This document shows, piece after piece, positions 1 through 8,339 of a stretch of DNA of 64,000 bases. Source of the stretch: Arthrobacter sp. EpRS71 (GTDB lineage: Bacteria > Actinomycetota > Actinomycetes > Actinomycetales > Micrococcaceae). The notes beneath the pieces are model-generated. The model saw nothing but the letters and a program-made list of their open reading frames with translations. It was not told the origin of the DNA and searched no databases. The position numbers and the translations under genes were made by a program. Each line of letters starts with the position of its first letter. The first letter of the stretch is position 1. The stretch is from contig NZ_LNUV01000006.1 in NCBI RefSeq assembly GCF_001512285.1, positions 697,159-761,158 on the forward strand, given 5' to 3'.

Positions 1-173
1 GCACCACCTACGAGACCAAGGAAGTTGCTGACCTGGTCAAGGGCTTCGAAACGTACGTCGTTTCCGACGAAGGGCAGAAGACCGCAGCTGACGCCGCGAA
101 GTCCGCACCGCTCTCCAAGACGCTGCAGGACAAGGCCAAGGCCGCTATCGAAACCATCAAGGCCAAGTCCTAA
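1..173 (+). CDS. pstS: PstS C-terminus (phosphate ABC transporter substrate-binding protein), 5' partial
   Basis: The window opens inside a gene read in the frame starting at base 3 and ending at TAA 171-173. The last 56 residues are Lys/Ala-rich and amphipathic (...ETYVVSDEGQKTAADAAKSAP...IKAKS), as in the C-terminus of actinobacterial PstS lipoproteins. PstS binds inorganic phosphate outside the membrane and delivers it to PstCAB. The assignment rests on this C-terminal sequence and on pstC, pstA and pstB following directly on the same strand. The signal peptide and binding residues lie outside the window. Confidence 0.88.
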   Translation, partial: TTYETKEVADLVKGFETYVVSDEGQKTAADAAKSAPLSKTLQDKAKAAIETIKAKS

Positions 174-183
174 GGTTTCCCGG

Positions 184-268
184 CGGGTTTTCTGAACCCG
201 GCTGAACACTGAAGTTCCCTGTCCCGCGCCGAGTGGCCGCAGAGCCGCTGGAGCGGGGCAGGGAACTT
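184..268 (+). promoter_or_regulatory. Intercistronic stem-loops between pstS and pstC
   Basis: A small hairpin (184-189 with 195-200) is followed by a large one: AAGTTCCCTGTCCCGC (212-227) pairs with 253-268 over 16 bp with a single G-T pair. No T-run follows. A stable intergenic hairpin after the first gene of a binding-protein ABC operon commonly acts as a partial terminator or 3'-end stabiliser that raises binding-protein levels over permease. That role is inference. Confidence 0.6.
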
Positions 269-310
269 AGCCATGTATGACCAGTTCACTCCAGACTGAA
301 GGAACGTGAA

Positions 311-1243
311 GTGACCACCAACTCCCTGACAACCTCCCAAGGCGCAGGACGCGCCGGGGACAAGGTTTTCTCCGGGGCCGCCATGGCCGCAGGGTGCCTG
401 ATTCTTGCGGTCCTCTTCGGAGTCGCGCTGTTCCTCGTGGTGCAGGCAATTCCTGCCCTGACGGCCCCCGCTGAAGACATCCAGGGCGGCAACGGCTTCT
501 TCGCCTACATCGCCCCGATCGTGGTGGGAACCCTGATTGCCGCCGTGATCGCCCTCGTCATCGCCACCCCCGTGGCAATCGGCGTGGCACTGTTCATCTC
601 GCACTACGCTCCCCGCCGGCTCGCTGCCGGCCTGGGCTATGTGGTGGACCTGCTCGCAGCCATTCCCTCCGTTGTTTATGGCGCCTGGGGTGCGGCTTTC
701 CTGGCCAAGGAAATCTCACCTGCCTACGACTGGTTGGCCACCTACCTCGGCTGGATCCCCATCTTCGAAGGACCGGCATCGGCCACCGGCAAGACCATCC
801 TGACCGCCGGCATCGTCCTGTCCGTCATGGTCCTGCCCATCATCACCTCCCTGTCCCGCGAAATCTTCCTGCAGACCCCCAAGCTGCACGAAGAAGCAGC
901 GCTCGCACTGGGAGCCACCCGCTGGGAAATGATCAAAATGGCCGTGCTGCCCTTCGGTCGCCCCGGCATCATCAGCGCCATCATGCTGGGCCTTGGCCGG
1001 GCACTCGGCGAGACCATGGCCGTTGCCCTGGTGCTCTCCTCCGGTGTCCTCACCGCGAGCCTCATCCAGTCCGGCAACCAGACCATCGCCGCGGAAATTG
1101 CCCTGAACTTCCCCGAAGCCAGCGGTCTCAAGGTCAACACGTTGATCGCCGCCGGCCTGGTGCTGTTCGTCATCACCCTGGGCGTGAACATGATCGCCCG
1201 CTGGATCATCACCCGGCACAAAGAATTCTCGGGAGCCAACTAA
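311..1243 (+). CDS. pstC: Phosphate ABC transporter permease PstC
   Basis: This 310-residue inner-membrane permease has six predicted hydrophobic segments and the permease EAA-type loop (EEAALALGATRWEMIKMAVLP) near residues 195-215. It forms the phosphate channel with PstA, powered by PstB. The start is GTG at 311, preceded by GAAGGAA; no ATG fits upstream. It follows pstS across a stem-loop, and its TAA abuts the pstA ATG. Length and sequence are normal for the family. Confidence 0.95.
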   Translation: MTTNSLTTSQGAGRAGDKVFSGAAMAAGCLILAVLFGVALFLVVQAIPALTAPAEDIQGGNGFFAYIAPIVVGTLIAAVIALVIATPVAIGVALFISHYAPRRLAAGLGYVVDLLAAIPSVVYGAWGAAFLAKEISPAYDWLATYLGWIPIFEGPASATGKTILTAGIVLSVMVLPIITSLSREIFLQTPKLHEEAALALGATRWEMIKMAVLPFGRPGIISAIMLGLGRALGETMAVALVLSSGVLTASLIQSGNQTIAAEIALNFPEASGLKVNTLIAAGLVLFVITLGVNMIARWIITRHKEFSGAN

Positions 1244-2347
1244 ATGTCCGCCACAGTAGTCCGCAAGCGCTCAGCGCTCACCAAGGGCCAGCTGCCCAAG
1301 TTCGCGCCCTACATCGTCCTTGCTGTCGCGCTCATTGTTGGTGCGGCCATCCTGGCGCTCATCGGCTTCAACGCCTTCGGCTGGGGCATCGTCTCCGCCA
1401 TCCTGTTTGCTGTGGGCCTGGTTTCCTGGAGTGGCGCTGTTGAAGGCGCGCGAAAGGCCAAGGACAAGCTGGCCACGTGCCTGGTGGTGGGTGCCTTCCT
1501 GGTTGCACTGCTGCCCCTGATCTCAGTGATCTTCACCGTGCTGGTCAACGGCATCCCCGGCCTCATCACTCCCGGCTTCCTGGGCACCTCCATGAACGGG
1601 GTCACCGGCGCGTACGACAACAAGGCAGTGGAGGAAGGCGCGCCGGTACTTGGCGGCATCTACCACGCCCTGCTGGGCACCATCCAGATCACGCTCCTTG
1701 CCACGGTCATCTCCGTACCCGTGGGCCTCCTGACCTCCATCTACTTGGTGGAATACGGCAACGACCGTCCGCTGGCCCGCGCCATCACGTTCTTCGTGGA
1801 TGTCATGACCGGCATCCCCTCGATCGTGGCCGGCCTCTTCGCGGCAGCGTTCTTCTTCGCCATCGTTGGCCCCGGCACCAAGACCGGCGCGGTAGCCGCC
1901 GTCGCGCTTTCAGTCCTGATGATCCCTGTTGTTGTCCGCTCCAGCGAGGAAATGCTCAAGATCGTCCCCAACGAGCTCCGCGAGGCCTCGTATGCGCTGG
2001 GCGTGCGTAAATGGCGGACCATCACCAAGGTGGTTATTCCGACGGCGATCTCCGGCATCGCGTCCGGCGTCACCTTGGCGATCGCCCGCGTTATTGGCGA
2101 AACCGCGCCGATCCTGGTGACGGCAGGCTTCGCCACCACTATCAACAACAACGTCTTCGGCGGCTGGATGGCCTCGCTGCCCACGTTCATTTACACGCAG
2201 ATCCTCAACCCGACGTCGCCGTCCAACCCTGAGCCCTCGGATCAGCGTGCTTGGGGCGCGGCGCTGGTGCTGATCATCCTGGTGATGCTCCTGAACCTCG
2301 GAGCCCGCCTCATCGCCCGTCTGTTCGCACCCAAAACGGGACGCTAG
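1244..2347 (+). CDS. pstA: Phosphate ABC transporter permease PstA
   Basis: This 367-residue permease partners PstC. Its ATG follows the pstC stop with no gap, implying translational coupling. An N-terminal extension of about 100 residues carries extra hydrophobic segments, as is usual in actinobacterial PstA. The core holds the permease domain with the EAA loop (ELREASYALGVRKWRTITKVVIP) around residues 245-267. Nothing looks broken. Confidence 0.95.
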   Translation: MSATVVRKRSALTKGQLPKFAPYIVLAVALIVGAAILALIGFNAFGWGIVSAILFAVGLVSWSGAVEGARKAKDKLATCLVVGAFLVALLPLISVIFTVLVNGIPGLITPGFLGTSMNGVTGAYDNKAVEEGAPVLGGIYHALLGTIQITLLATVISVPVGLLTSIYLVEYGNDRPLARAITFFVDVMTGIPSIVAGLFAAAFFFAIVGPGTKTGAVAAVALSVLMIPVVVRSSEEMLKIVPNELREASYALGVRKWRTITKVVIPTAISGIASGVTLAIARVIGETAPILVTAGFATTINNNVFGGWMASLPTFIYTQILNPTSPSNPEPSDQRAWGAALVLIILVMLLNLGARLIARLFAPKTGR

Positions 2348-2416
2348 CCGGGCCCGCCGCCGGTTGTGACGGCGGCACCTTCAAACTTCCACACCCCCAA
2401 GGAACAAAGGAACACC

Positions 2417-3196
2417 ATGTCCAAGCGCATCGACGTCAAAGACCTGAATGTCTACTACGGCAACTTCCTGGCCGTCGAGGACGTCAACATCAACATCCAG
2501 GCCAAGTCCGTGACGGCTTTCATCGGCCCGTCCGGCTGCGGCAAGTCCACCTTCCTCCGCACCCTGAACCGCATGCACGAGGTCCTTCCCGGCGCGCGCG
2601 TCGAAGGTGAGGTCCTCTTGGACGGCGACAACCTTTACGGCCCCGGCGTGGACCCCGTGACCGTCCGCACCCAGGTGGGTATGGTTTTCCAGCGCCCCAA
2701 CCCGTTCCCCACCATGTCCATCCGGGACAATGTGCTGGCCGGCGTGAAGCTGAACAACAAGAAGATCTCCAAGGGCGCAGCGGACGCCCTGGTGGAGAAG
2801 TCCCTGGTGGGCGCCAACCTCTGGAACGAGGTCAAGGACCGCCTGGACAAGCCCGGCTCCGGTCTTTCCGGTGGCCAGCAGCAGCGCCTCTGCATCGCCC
2901 GCGCCATTGCCGTTGAGCCCCAGGTGATCCTCATGGACGAGCCGTGCTCCGCCCTGGACCCCATCTCCACCCTGGCCGTTGAGGACCTCATCAACGAGCT
3001 CAAGGACCAGTACACCGTGGTGATCGTGACCCACAACATGCAGCAGGCCGCTCGTGTGTCTGACAAGACCGCGTTCTTCAACATCGCAGGCACCGGCAAG
3101 CCCGGCAAGCTGATCGAGTTCGCGGACACCACCAGCATCTTCAACAACCCTGCCCAGAAGGCAACGGAAGACTACGTCTCCGGCCGCTTCGGATAA
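2417..3196 (+). CDS. pstB: Phosphate ABC transporter ATP-binding protein PstB
   Basis: PstB is the ATPase of the high-affinity phosphate importer, 259 residues from ATG 2417. That start is preferred over an in-frame GTG at 2366 because AAGGAACAAAGGAACACC precedes it and family members begin at this point ([15 protein letters not shown]). Walker A is GPSGCGKST, the signature is LSGGQQQR, and Walker B is [13 protein letters not shown]. An [11 protein letters not shown]-loop region follows. It is the last gene of the pst operon and a strong terminator follows. Confidence 0.97.
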   Translation: MSKRIDVKDLNVYYGNFLAVEDVNINIQAKSVTAFIGPSGCGKSTFLRTLNRMHEVLPGARVEGEVLLDGDNLYGPGVDPVTVRTQVGMVFQRPNPFPTMSIRDNVLAGVKLNNKKISKGAADALVEKSLVGANLWNEVKDRLDKPGSGLSGGQQQRLCIARAIAVEPQVILMDEPCSALDPISTLAVEDLINELKDQYTVVIVTHNMQQAARVSDKTAFFNIAGTGKPGKLIEFADTTSIFNNPAQKATEDYVSGRFG

Positions 3197-3240
3197 GGGG
3201 TTCTGCAGGTTCCGGCTCCTCTGGGGGGAGTCGGCACAGA

Positions 3241-3285
3241 ACGACGGCGGCCGTCGCCTTGGGGGTGCGGCCGCCGTCGTTTTTT
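3241..3285 (+). terminator. Rho-independent terminator of pstSCAB
   Basis: ACGACGGCGGCCG (3241-3253) pairs perfectly with 3268-3280 across a 14-nt loop and is followed by a T-run at 3280-3285. It sits 44 bp after the pstB stop. Confidence 0.95.
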
Positions 3286-3289
3286 CTTG

Positions 3290-3355
3290 CCCAAGTAGGT
3301 AGCAGATCAGGCCGTTCTGAGCGCTGGGAACGACCTGATCTGCTACTTAGTTGGG
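3290..3355. repeat. Dispersed palindromic element, copy A
   Basis: A 66-bp near-palindrome opens CCCAAGTAGGTAGCAG and closes CTGCTACTTAGTTGGG, with a short centre near 3319-3328. Related copies lie at 35495-35566 and 43805-43874. The outer TAGGTAGCAG and inner CGTT segments are conserved between copies, while the middle three stem bases (here ATC/GAT) change on both arms together. It lies between the convergent pst and pit genes, so a bidirectional terminator or REP-like element are both possible. Confidence 0.85.
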
Positions 3356-3369
3356 TGCGTGCGTGGGGG

Positions 3370-4386
3370 TTACAGGTCCGCGAGGGGCGAGAACGCCAGC
3401 TCCAGGATGAAGGCTACGGCGGCCGTGATCAACGGCGTGGCAACCCAGAACACCAGGATTTTCCGGACCAAGCGCCTGTTGACCGTATGGAACCGCTGGT
3501 TCACGCCCGCACCCAGCACGGACGCGGTGAACGTGTGCGTGGTGGAGAGCGGTAGGTGGAATCCAATGGCGCCGATGAACAGCATCACGGACGTCAAGGT
3601 TTGCGCCACGAAACCCCGCAGCGGATCCACCCGGATGAGTTTGTGGCCAAGAGTGTGGGAGATCCGCCAGCCGCCAAACATGGTGCCGGCGGTGAGCATG
3701 CCGGCGGTGAGCAGGAGGGTCCAGAGGGGCACATCGCTGCCACTGGACAGGCCCGCGGCCACGACGGCGAGCACCATCACAGCTGCCGTGCGCTGACCAT
3801 CCTGGAGTCCGTGGCCGAACGCCACGGCCGCGGTGGAGACGGCCTGTGCCCGGCGGAACCGCCGGTTCACCACGTTGGGTTGCGTGTAACGCGCAGCCCA
3901 GGTCACTGGCCACACCAGCAGGTACGCGGCTACGAAAGCAATGATGGGGGAGAGCACCAGGGGGAGCGCCACTTGGGTCAGCATGACGTTGTCCATGCCG
4001 CCCACGGCGTTGCCGCCCACAAGAACGCTCGCCGCACCGGCACCAATCAGGCCACCGACCAAAGAGTTGGTTGAGGACAGCGGGATGCCGCGCCACCAGG
4101 CGTAAACGCCCCACAGGATGGCTGCCGTGAGGGCCGACGACAACATGGTGAGGCCGCTGGTGCCTTCCGGCAACGTGATCCAGGACTGGGTGAACGCCAG
4201 GATGAAAGTGCCGCTGAGCATGGCACCCACAAAGTTGAAAATGGCGGCCAGCAGCACGGCAATTGACGGCGTGAGGGCGCGGGTCCGGGTGGAAAGTGCG
4301 ACGGCGTTGGAGACATCGCGGAAGCCGTTGAGGAACGCGAACCCGGAGGCCAAAGCAACGACGAGGACCAGGAAGGCGATGGTCAC
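3370..4386 (-). CDS. pit: Low-affinity inorganic phosphate transporter, PiT family
   Basis: This 338-residue multi-spanning permease moves phosphate (often as a metal-phosphate complex) with protons. Two inverted-repeat signature regions are visible in diverged form: GFRDVSNAVALSTRTRA near residues 21-37 (family GxNDxANA) and GHGLQDGQRTAAV near 190-202. The start is GTG 4386, one base after the TGA of the DUF47 gene, so the two are coupled. It converges on pstB, putting high- and low-affinity phosphate uptake back to back. Confidence 0.9.
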   Translation of the reverse strand: MTIAFLVLVVALASGFAFLNGFRDVSNAVALSTRTRALTPSIAVLLAAIFNFVGAMLSGTFILAFTQSWITLPEGTSGLTMLSSALTAAILWGVYAWWRGIPLSSTNSLVGGLIGAGAASVLVGGNAVGGMDNVMLTQVALPLVLSPIIAFVAAYLLVWPVTWAARYTQPNVVNRRFRRAQAVSTAAVAFGHGLQDGQRTAAVMVLAVVAAGLSSGSDVPLWTLLLTAGMLTAGTMFGGWRISHTLGHKLIRVDPLRGFVAQTLTSVMLFIGAIGFHLPLSTTHTFTASVLGAGVNQRFHTVNRRLVRKILVFWVATPLITAAVAFILELAFSPLADL

Positions 4387-4387
4387 G

Positions 4388-5005
4388 TCATGATTCCTTG
4401 ACGATGATGCTGCCTACCTGGGTGGCGACCTTCCGCATGTCCTTGGTAACTTCCACCAACTGGTTTGCGATGTCACGGTGCCGTGCGTACTGCGTGGACT
4501 TCATGTCCTTGAGCATCTCGGCCACCCAAATCCGGTGCGAGCGTTCTGCGCGTTTGGCCAGCCGAAGGATCTCGATCCAGTAGTCCTCCAGCTCGTCCAG
4601 ATCCTCGAGCTTCCGCATCGCATCCACAGTGAGCTCGGCTTGCCGGCTGATGATCTCCAACTGGTCCGCGGCACGTTTAGGCAGGCGATCCAGTTTGTAG
4701 AGCGCCACGAGGTCTCCCGCGGCGTCGAGCTTCTCCATGGCCTCATTGAGGTGGCGGGAGAGGGTGTACATGTCCTCGCGGGGGAGCGGGTTCACGAAAC
4801 TGGTGCGCATGTGCGTCAGCAGCGCGAAATGAAGGTCCAAGGACTTGGACTCGTGCTCGTGCAACTGTTCGGCGAGGCGCTGGTGTTCACTGGCCGGCGC
4901 GCCGAGTATTTCGGAGAGCGTTCCAGTAGCGGCAACAATGACGCCGGCCATCTGCGCGAGCAGTACGAGCCCGGCAGGTTCCTGGGGAAAAAGGCGCAGC
5001 TTCAT
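4388..5005 (-). CDS. DUF47 family (PhoU-like) Pit accessory protein
   Basis: A 205-residue, mostly helical, soluble protein of the DUF47/PhoU-like family, which commonly accompanies pit genes and is thought to control them. Start ATG 5005 (MKLRLFPQEPAG) is chosen over an upstream in-frame start at 5035 because GGAAG lies at proper distance and homologues begin MKLRLFP. Heptad-like charged helices run through residues 40-195. It is the first gene of a two-gene operon with pit and shares a 195-bp upstream region with the divergent lipoprotein gene. Confidence 0.88.
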   Translation of the reverse strand: MKLRLFPQEPAGLVLLAQMAGVIVAATGTLSEILGAPASEHQRLAEQLHEHESKSLDLHFALLTHMRTSFVNPLPREDMYTLSRHLNEAMEKLDAAGDLVALYKLDRLPKRAADQLEIISRQAELTVDAMRKLEDLDELEDYWIEILRLAKRAERSHRIWVAEMLKDMKSTQYARHRDIANQLVEVTKDMRKVATQVGSIIVKES

Positions 5006-5200
5006 GTCGCTTCCGGGCCGGGGACGGATGGGCACGGGCAGTGTGACTTGACGGCGCCCGTTTCGGTCCCAACTTTACCGGCACAGCCACGGGGTCTGCG
5101 AAGTTCGCGGAGCGTTGCGGGCACTTCTCCCCATCGATGCAACTCCTGCAACCGTGCGACACTGGGTTAGCACCTAGTAAATCCACTCAATGGGGGAACC

Positions 5201-5929
5201 ATGCGACTGAACCATGTCATGAAAATTTCCGGCATCGCTGCTGCCGGCCTGCTGGCCCTGACCGCCTGTGGCGGGGCAACTGCCAGCCCGACGACGGGTG
5301 GTTCGGAACCGTCGTCGTCCTCCTCCGTGGCTGCTTCGCCGTCAGCCTCGGCGTCCCCGTCGGCTGCCTCATCCGAAGGCGCTGGTACTTCGTCGGGCTC
5401 GTACAAGACCGCAGCGTGGGCTTTGCCGATTTCCGAAGCCGGGGACAAGCTGGGCACCATCAAGGGCGAGAGCTTCAGCGTGGATGTCTACCAGGTGGCC
5501 ACCGATGTGGCGTCCAAGGACAGCATGTTCGTGGACAAGGACACCAAGGAAAACCTGCTCAAGAAGGGTGACCCCGTGGTGTACATGAACTACGTGGTGA
5601 CCAACACTTCATCCGCTGAGATCCCCTTGAGCCACTCGCTGATCACGCCCAACGCGAAGTACACGGACTGGAAGTACCTCGGCGGTATGCCCTCGGACTC
5701 CAGCAGCGATGGCTACAAGAAGCACGGACTTTCCAGCTCCGGCGTGAAGCTGAAGGAGAAGGACCCGTTCGTGCTGAAGCCGGGTGAGTCCTTCAACATT
5801 GCGGAGAACTTCGCTTACACCGCTGGCAAGGAAACGGAAATCAAGGTGACCATGACGCCTCAGGGTGCTGACGGCGACCTCGATCACGACAAGAAGGAAA
5901 CGGCCGAAACCACGGTCACACTGAAGTAA
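5201..5929 (+). CDS. Secreted lipoprotein, function unknown
   Basis: 242 residues beginning with a lipoprotein signal peptide; the lipobox LTAC places the lipidated cysteine at residue 23. A Ser/Ala-rich linker (about 25-70) leads to a globular domain whose VDVYQVATDVASKD and YMNYVVTNTSSAEIPLS segments resemble extracellular beta-sandwich (DUF4352-like) domains; that comparison is tentative. GGGGGAACC precedes ATG 5201. It is monocistronic with its own terminator. No ligand can be assigned. Confidence 0.8.
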   Translation: MRLNHVMKISGIAAAGLLALTACGGATASPTTGGSEPSSSSSVAASPSASASPSAASSEGAGTSSGSYKTAAWALPISEAGDKLGTIKGESFSVDVYQVATDVASKDSMFVDKDTKENLLKKGDPVVYMNYVVTNTSSAEIPLSHSLITPNAKYTDWKYLGGMPSDSSSDGYKKHGLSSSGVKLKEKDPFVLKPGESFNIAENFAYTAGKETEIKVTMTPQGADGDLDHDKKETAETTVTLK

Positions 5930-5939
5930 TTTCTTACAA

Positions 5940-5979
5940 CGAAGGCCCGGACCGGCATCGATGCCAGTCCGGGCCTTCG
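5940..5979 (+). terminator. Hairpin terminator after the lipoprotein gene
   Basis: CGAAGGCCCGGA (5940-5951) pairs with 5968-5979, and the interior GGCATCGATGCC is itself palindromic, giving a nearly continuous stem. No strong T-run follows on the plus strand. Confidence 0.75.
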
Positions 5980-6164
5980 TTGGTTGGGCATAAAAATGGT
6001 GCCGAACCGGATACGCCTCTCGGCGGTAGGCCGCTCGAAGCGGCTATATGTTGAAGCCCGGGGGTTTCGCGGTTCGACACCAGTTTTAGTTTTCACCGTC
6101 CGGCGGGCTAAGTCAACATTGACAGCCCGGGCCCGACGTGGGTAGGTTTGGCCCTTTTTGTTGG
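5980..6164. other. Intergenic region, no gene seen
   Basis: About 185 bp between the lipoprotein terminator and the stop of the leftward gene at 6165. It contains short GC-rich inverted repeats but no open frame with a ribosome-binding site. I tested it for a tRNA or tmRNA end because of a GGTTCGA motif and could not fold one. Confidence 0.5.
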
Positions 6165-6824
6165 CTAGTCCAGCTCGCCCAGACGCCATGCATTAGCCGC
6201 GTGCTCAAGGTCTTCAGCGGTCTTCACGAGTTGGTGCGAATTGCGTGTGAGCTTGCTGGCGTGGCCTTCGTTGCTGTGCTCCGCGCCGTCGGCAAGGGTC
6301 GCCTGGCCGAGCGCCACCACACGGCAGAAAGCGGCGGAACGTTCCAGCGCGACGTCGAACTCGCCGTCGAAAGCGCCGGACAGAATAGCGTCAGCCATGG
6401 TCTTCATTTCATCGGCTCCCGGCGGCTCGGCAGCACCTGCCACCACATTGGAAACCTGCGCGGTGTCGCGGCCGGCCCTGAAGTAGACGGAGATCCGCTC
6501 GGGATTCTGGATGGTGGCGGCGCGGAGGGCGTAGAGCCTCCAGAGCGCGCCGGGCAGGGAGCGTGCGGGACTTTCAGCCCACATCTCCGCGATCGCTTCG
6601 AGGCCCTGTTCATCAGCCAGCTTCACCAGGCGGCTGGTGACTGTGGGGTCGTCGCTGTCGCGGCCGCGTCTCACCAGCGCCTGGGCGGCGAGGTGGGCTG
6701 CCTCCGAGACCCGGGCGGGGTCGGCGCCACCTGCGAACGGTTCGAAATCGATGGGCGCGAAGGGCTTGGGCTTGTGGTGCCTGTTTGCTCCGCCGTACGC
6801 ACGTGATCCTGGCTGTTCGCTCAT
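6165..6824 (-). CDS. Conserved actinobacterial protein of unknown function
   Basis: 219 residues from ATG 6824 (MSEQPGSRAYGGANRHHKPK); an in-frame start at 6908 is less likely because homologue-like sequence begins here and AGGAG lies upstream, though 12 nt away. A basic N-terminus (1-25) is followed by an all-helical Ala-rich body with no signal peptide, membrane segment or recognisable catalytic motif. The open frame has strong GC3 bias on this strand, supporting a real gene. No function is proposed. Confidence 0.75.
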   Translation of the reverse strand: MSEQPGSRAYGGANRHHKPKPFAPIDFEPFAGGADPARVSEAAHLAAQALVRRGRDSDDPTVTSRLVKLADEQGLEAIAEMWAESPARSLPGALWRLYALRAATIQNPERISVYFRAGRDTAQVSNVVAGAAEPPGADEMKTMADAILSGAFDGEFDVALERSAAFCRVVALGQATLADGAEHSNEGHASKLTRNSHQLVKTAEDLEHAANAWRLGELD

Positions 6825-7064
6825 GAGTTCACCGTACTCCTGTGCTCTGGTGGGGTCGAGTAACGCTTGCGGGGGGCGTGCTTTCCCCGGCGGGTGTACC
6901 GTCACCACCCACTTTGCCGCCGCGCCCGGCGCGACACGCCGCTGCCGCCGCGCGCCGCCGTCGAACTTTCGTCCGAAGAGGGTGACGACGGCGCACCTCG
7001 CCTCGAGTTCCTCGCTGGCCTTGACCTTGGGGTACAGTATTCATGGCTGTTTCAACAGCTGGAG

Positions 7065-7137
7065 GGGCCTTTAGCTCAGTTGGTAGAGCATCGGACTTTT
7101 AATCCGTGGGTCGTGGGTTCGATCCCCACAGGGCCCA
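7065..7137 (+). tRNA. tRNA-Lys (anticodon TTT)
   Basis: A 73-nt cloverleaf. The acceptor GGGCCTT pairs with AGGGCCC. The D arm carries TAGCTCAGTTGGTAGAGCA, the anticodon loop is CTTTTAA, and the T arm is GTGGGTTCGATCCCCAC. A discriminator A ends the gene and CCA is not encoded. Its 3' half is repeated at 10622-10671, so the gene is the attachment site of an integrated element and its 3' end was restored by the insertion. Confidence 0.98.
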
Positions 7138-7143
7138 CCCTCC
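7094..7143 (+). repeat. attL: 50-bp direct repeat within tRNA-Lys
   Basis: Bases 7094-7143 cover the anticodon loop to just past the tRNA 3' end. They match 10622-10671 at 49 of 50 positions (G7106 against A10634). This is the classic footprint of tyrosine-recombinase integration into a tRNA gene. Confidence 0.93.
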
Positions 7144-7144
7144 G

Positions 7145-7180
7145 AATCCCCCGGAACCATACGGTTCCGGGGGATTTTTT
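7145..7180 (+). terminator. Rho-independent terminator after tRNA-Lys
   Basis: AATCCCCCGGAACC (7145-7158), loop ATAC and a perfect 14-bp complement (7163-7176), then a T-run to 7180. It starts right after the attL repeat, so it belongs to the element side, replacing the terminator now stranded at 10676-10710. Confidence 0.95.
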
Positions 7181-7200
7181 ATGTGCCCGGCTATTGGGGC

Positions 7201-7224
7201 TTGAGGGCCTATTTGAGGGCCTAT
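7201..7224 (+). repeat. Tandem 12-bp repeats inside attL (candidate arm-type sites)
   Basis: Two perfect tandem copies of TTGAGGGCCTAT lie 57 bp inside the left attachment core. The same pair recurs with one mismatch at 10496-10519 in the same orientation. Read on the minus strand the unit encodes Gly-Pro-Gln repeats, so a remnant of an integrase 3' end is an alternative reading. Confidence 0.8.
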
Positions 7225-7459
7225 CCGCTGCCGGGTCTCCTGAGCCGGGGGGTCTCGAATGACAAGGGCAACGTTCAGTACAGACCATGGTGCGCCGCGT
7301 TGGTCACGAATGGCCCGCGCGGGGTCCACCGCGCGACACCATAAAAGCGGTTCGTATGGGCGAGGGGAGCGCAAAATAATGAGCACTATGACTGAGCCGT
7401 CAACGCTGTCCAAGGTAGGTCTCAAATGTTTGTAACTGCACAGCAAGGGCGAGGGCGCT

Positions 7460-7810
7460 GTGGGGTCTTTCATAACGTGGGCCATTGGACTCCTTCCCGT
7501 ACTGGAACCGCACCGGGAGGATCTGCTGGAGTACGGCACGCCCCTCTTGGCCATCATTGCTGCGGTCCTAATCGCCGCCTGGTACGTTTTCTGGCGTTGG
7601 CTGGAACCTCGTATCCCGGACTGGCTTACCCGTGCTTTCCTTGGCTCTGCCAAAACTCCGGAGTATGGCAAGCATGAGGCTGGCGCGACCATCACAGGAA
7701 ACATCACTGTGGCGACACTGGCCAGATTGTTGACGACTCCCGGGAACGGGACCGCGATTAAAACGAGAGACCCCCACCCTCACAGGGTGGGGGTCTTCTG
7801 TCGTTTATAG
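7460..7810 (+). CDS. Small membrane protein of the element, possibly truncated at its 5' end
   Basis: 116 residues from GTG 7460, with GAGGG upstream. One clear membrane segment (LLAIIAAVLIAAWYVFWRWL, about residues 28-47) is followed by a basic tail. In the same frame upstream, ATG 7379 with a good ribosome site (GAGGGGAGC) opens an 18-codon frame closed by TAA 7433-7435. The original gene may thus have started at 7379 and acquired a stop. The last residues run through a terminator stem (7769-7795). Function unknown. Confidence 0.5.
   Translation: MGSFITWAIGLLPVLEPHREDLLEYGTPLLAIIAAVLIAAWYVFWRWLEPRIPDWLTRAFLGSAKTPEYGKHEAGATITGNITVATLARLLTTPGNGTAIKTRDPHPHRVGVFCRL
7769..7795. terminator. Bidirectional hairpin between convergent element genes
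   Basis: GACCCCCACCCT (7769-7780) pairs perfectly with 7784-7795 across a 3-nt loop. It overlaps the 3' ends of both the rightward membrane-protein gene and the leftward frameshifted gene. Confidence 0.8.
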
Positions 7811-8320
7811 ATCAACCGGTCATCGTTTGCTGTCTGGCTTAGCGGCGCCGAAGCGCAGGTAGTCGACGGAGAACCGGCCTGGCGCGCCATTCTGTCCAGT
7901 GCACCCATTGCCTTATCCACTTCGTCCCTATTAGGAAAATCCTTCTCAGGATCCCACTTATGCAGGTTCCGGTGACCCAACGCATATCGCTCGAGCGCAT
8001 CCAAGGCGGCTCGACCTTGCTTAAACAAGCGACGATCGCGGCATGACCCTACGAAGGCGTAGCCAGCCTCCCGAGATGCCACAGCGTCGGCTTGCTTTAC
8101 CTCCTAAGTATGCTGCATGCACTGGTCCGCCCTGCCGTGAGGCCTTTGCTCCTTCAATAAAGTGAAGGTAGCCGTGGACCTCATCAAGGAACATGGCAGC
8201 CCTCTGCCGAGTTAAGAAGGCTGCGTCGCTCTTAGCCTTAGCGGCTCTGGAAATGACCTGGATGAAGCCGCCCAAAGCAACACCTAAGAGGCCTATCAAA
8301 GCAGGCATGTAGTCAGTCAT
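7780..8320 (-). pseudogene. Frameshifted gene for a membrane-anchored helical protein
   Basis: Two minus-strand frames make sense only joined. 8021-8320 gives an N-terminal membrane helix (MPALIGLLGVALGGFIQVIS) and a charged helix through HFIEGAKASRQ. From about 8103 downward the neighbouring frame continues (EVKQADAVASREAGYAFVG...) to a stop at 7780. The switch falls at the run read GGAGGTAAA on the minus strand near 8098-8106, where loss of one base restores about 178 codons. It is a pseudogene or a sequencing error; programmed shifting is unlikely without a visible slip site. Function unknown. Confidence 0.65.
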
Positions 8321-8339
8321 TGGGCAGTGTTGCTCCTAT

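Noticed and set aside
5990..6120. Possible tmRNA or tRNA end (GGTTCGA motif)
   Set aside because: No acceptor stem, CCA or tag frame could be matched.
7099..7707. Minus-strand frame of 202 codons starting inside tRNA-Lys
   Set aside because: Its end is antisense tRNA and the rest overlaps the element terminator and repeats; composition is not protein-like.
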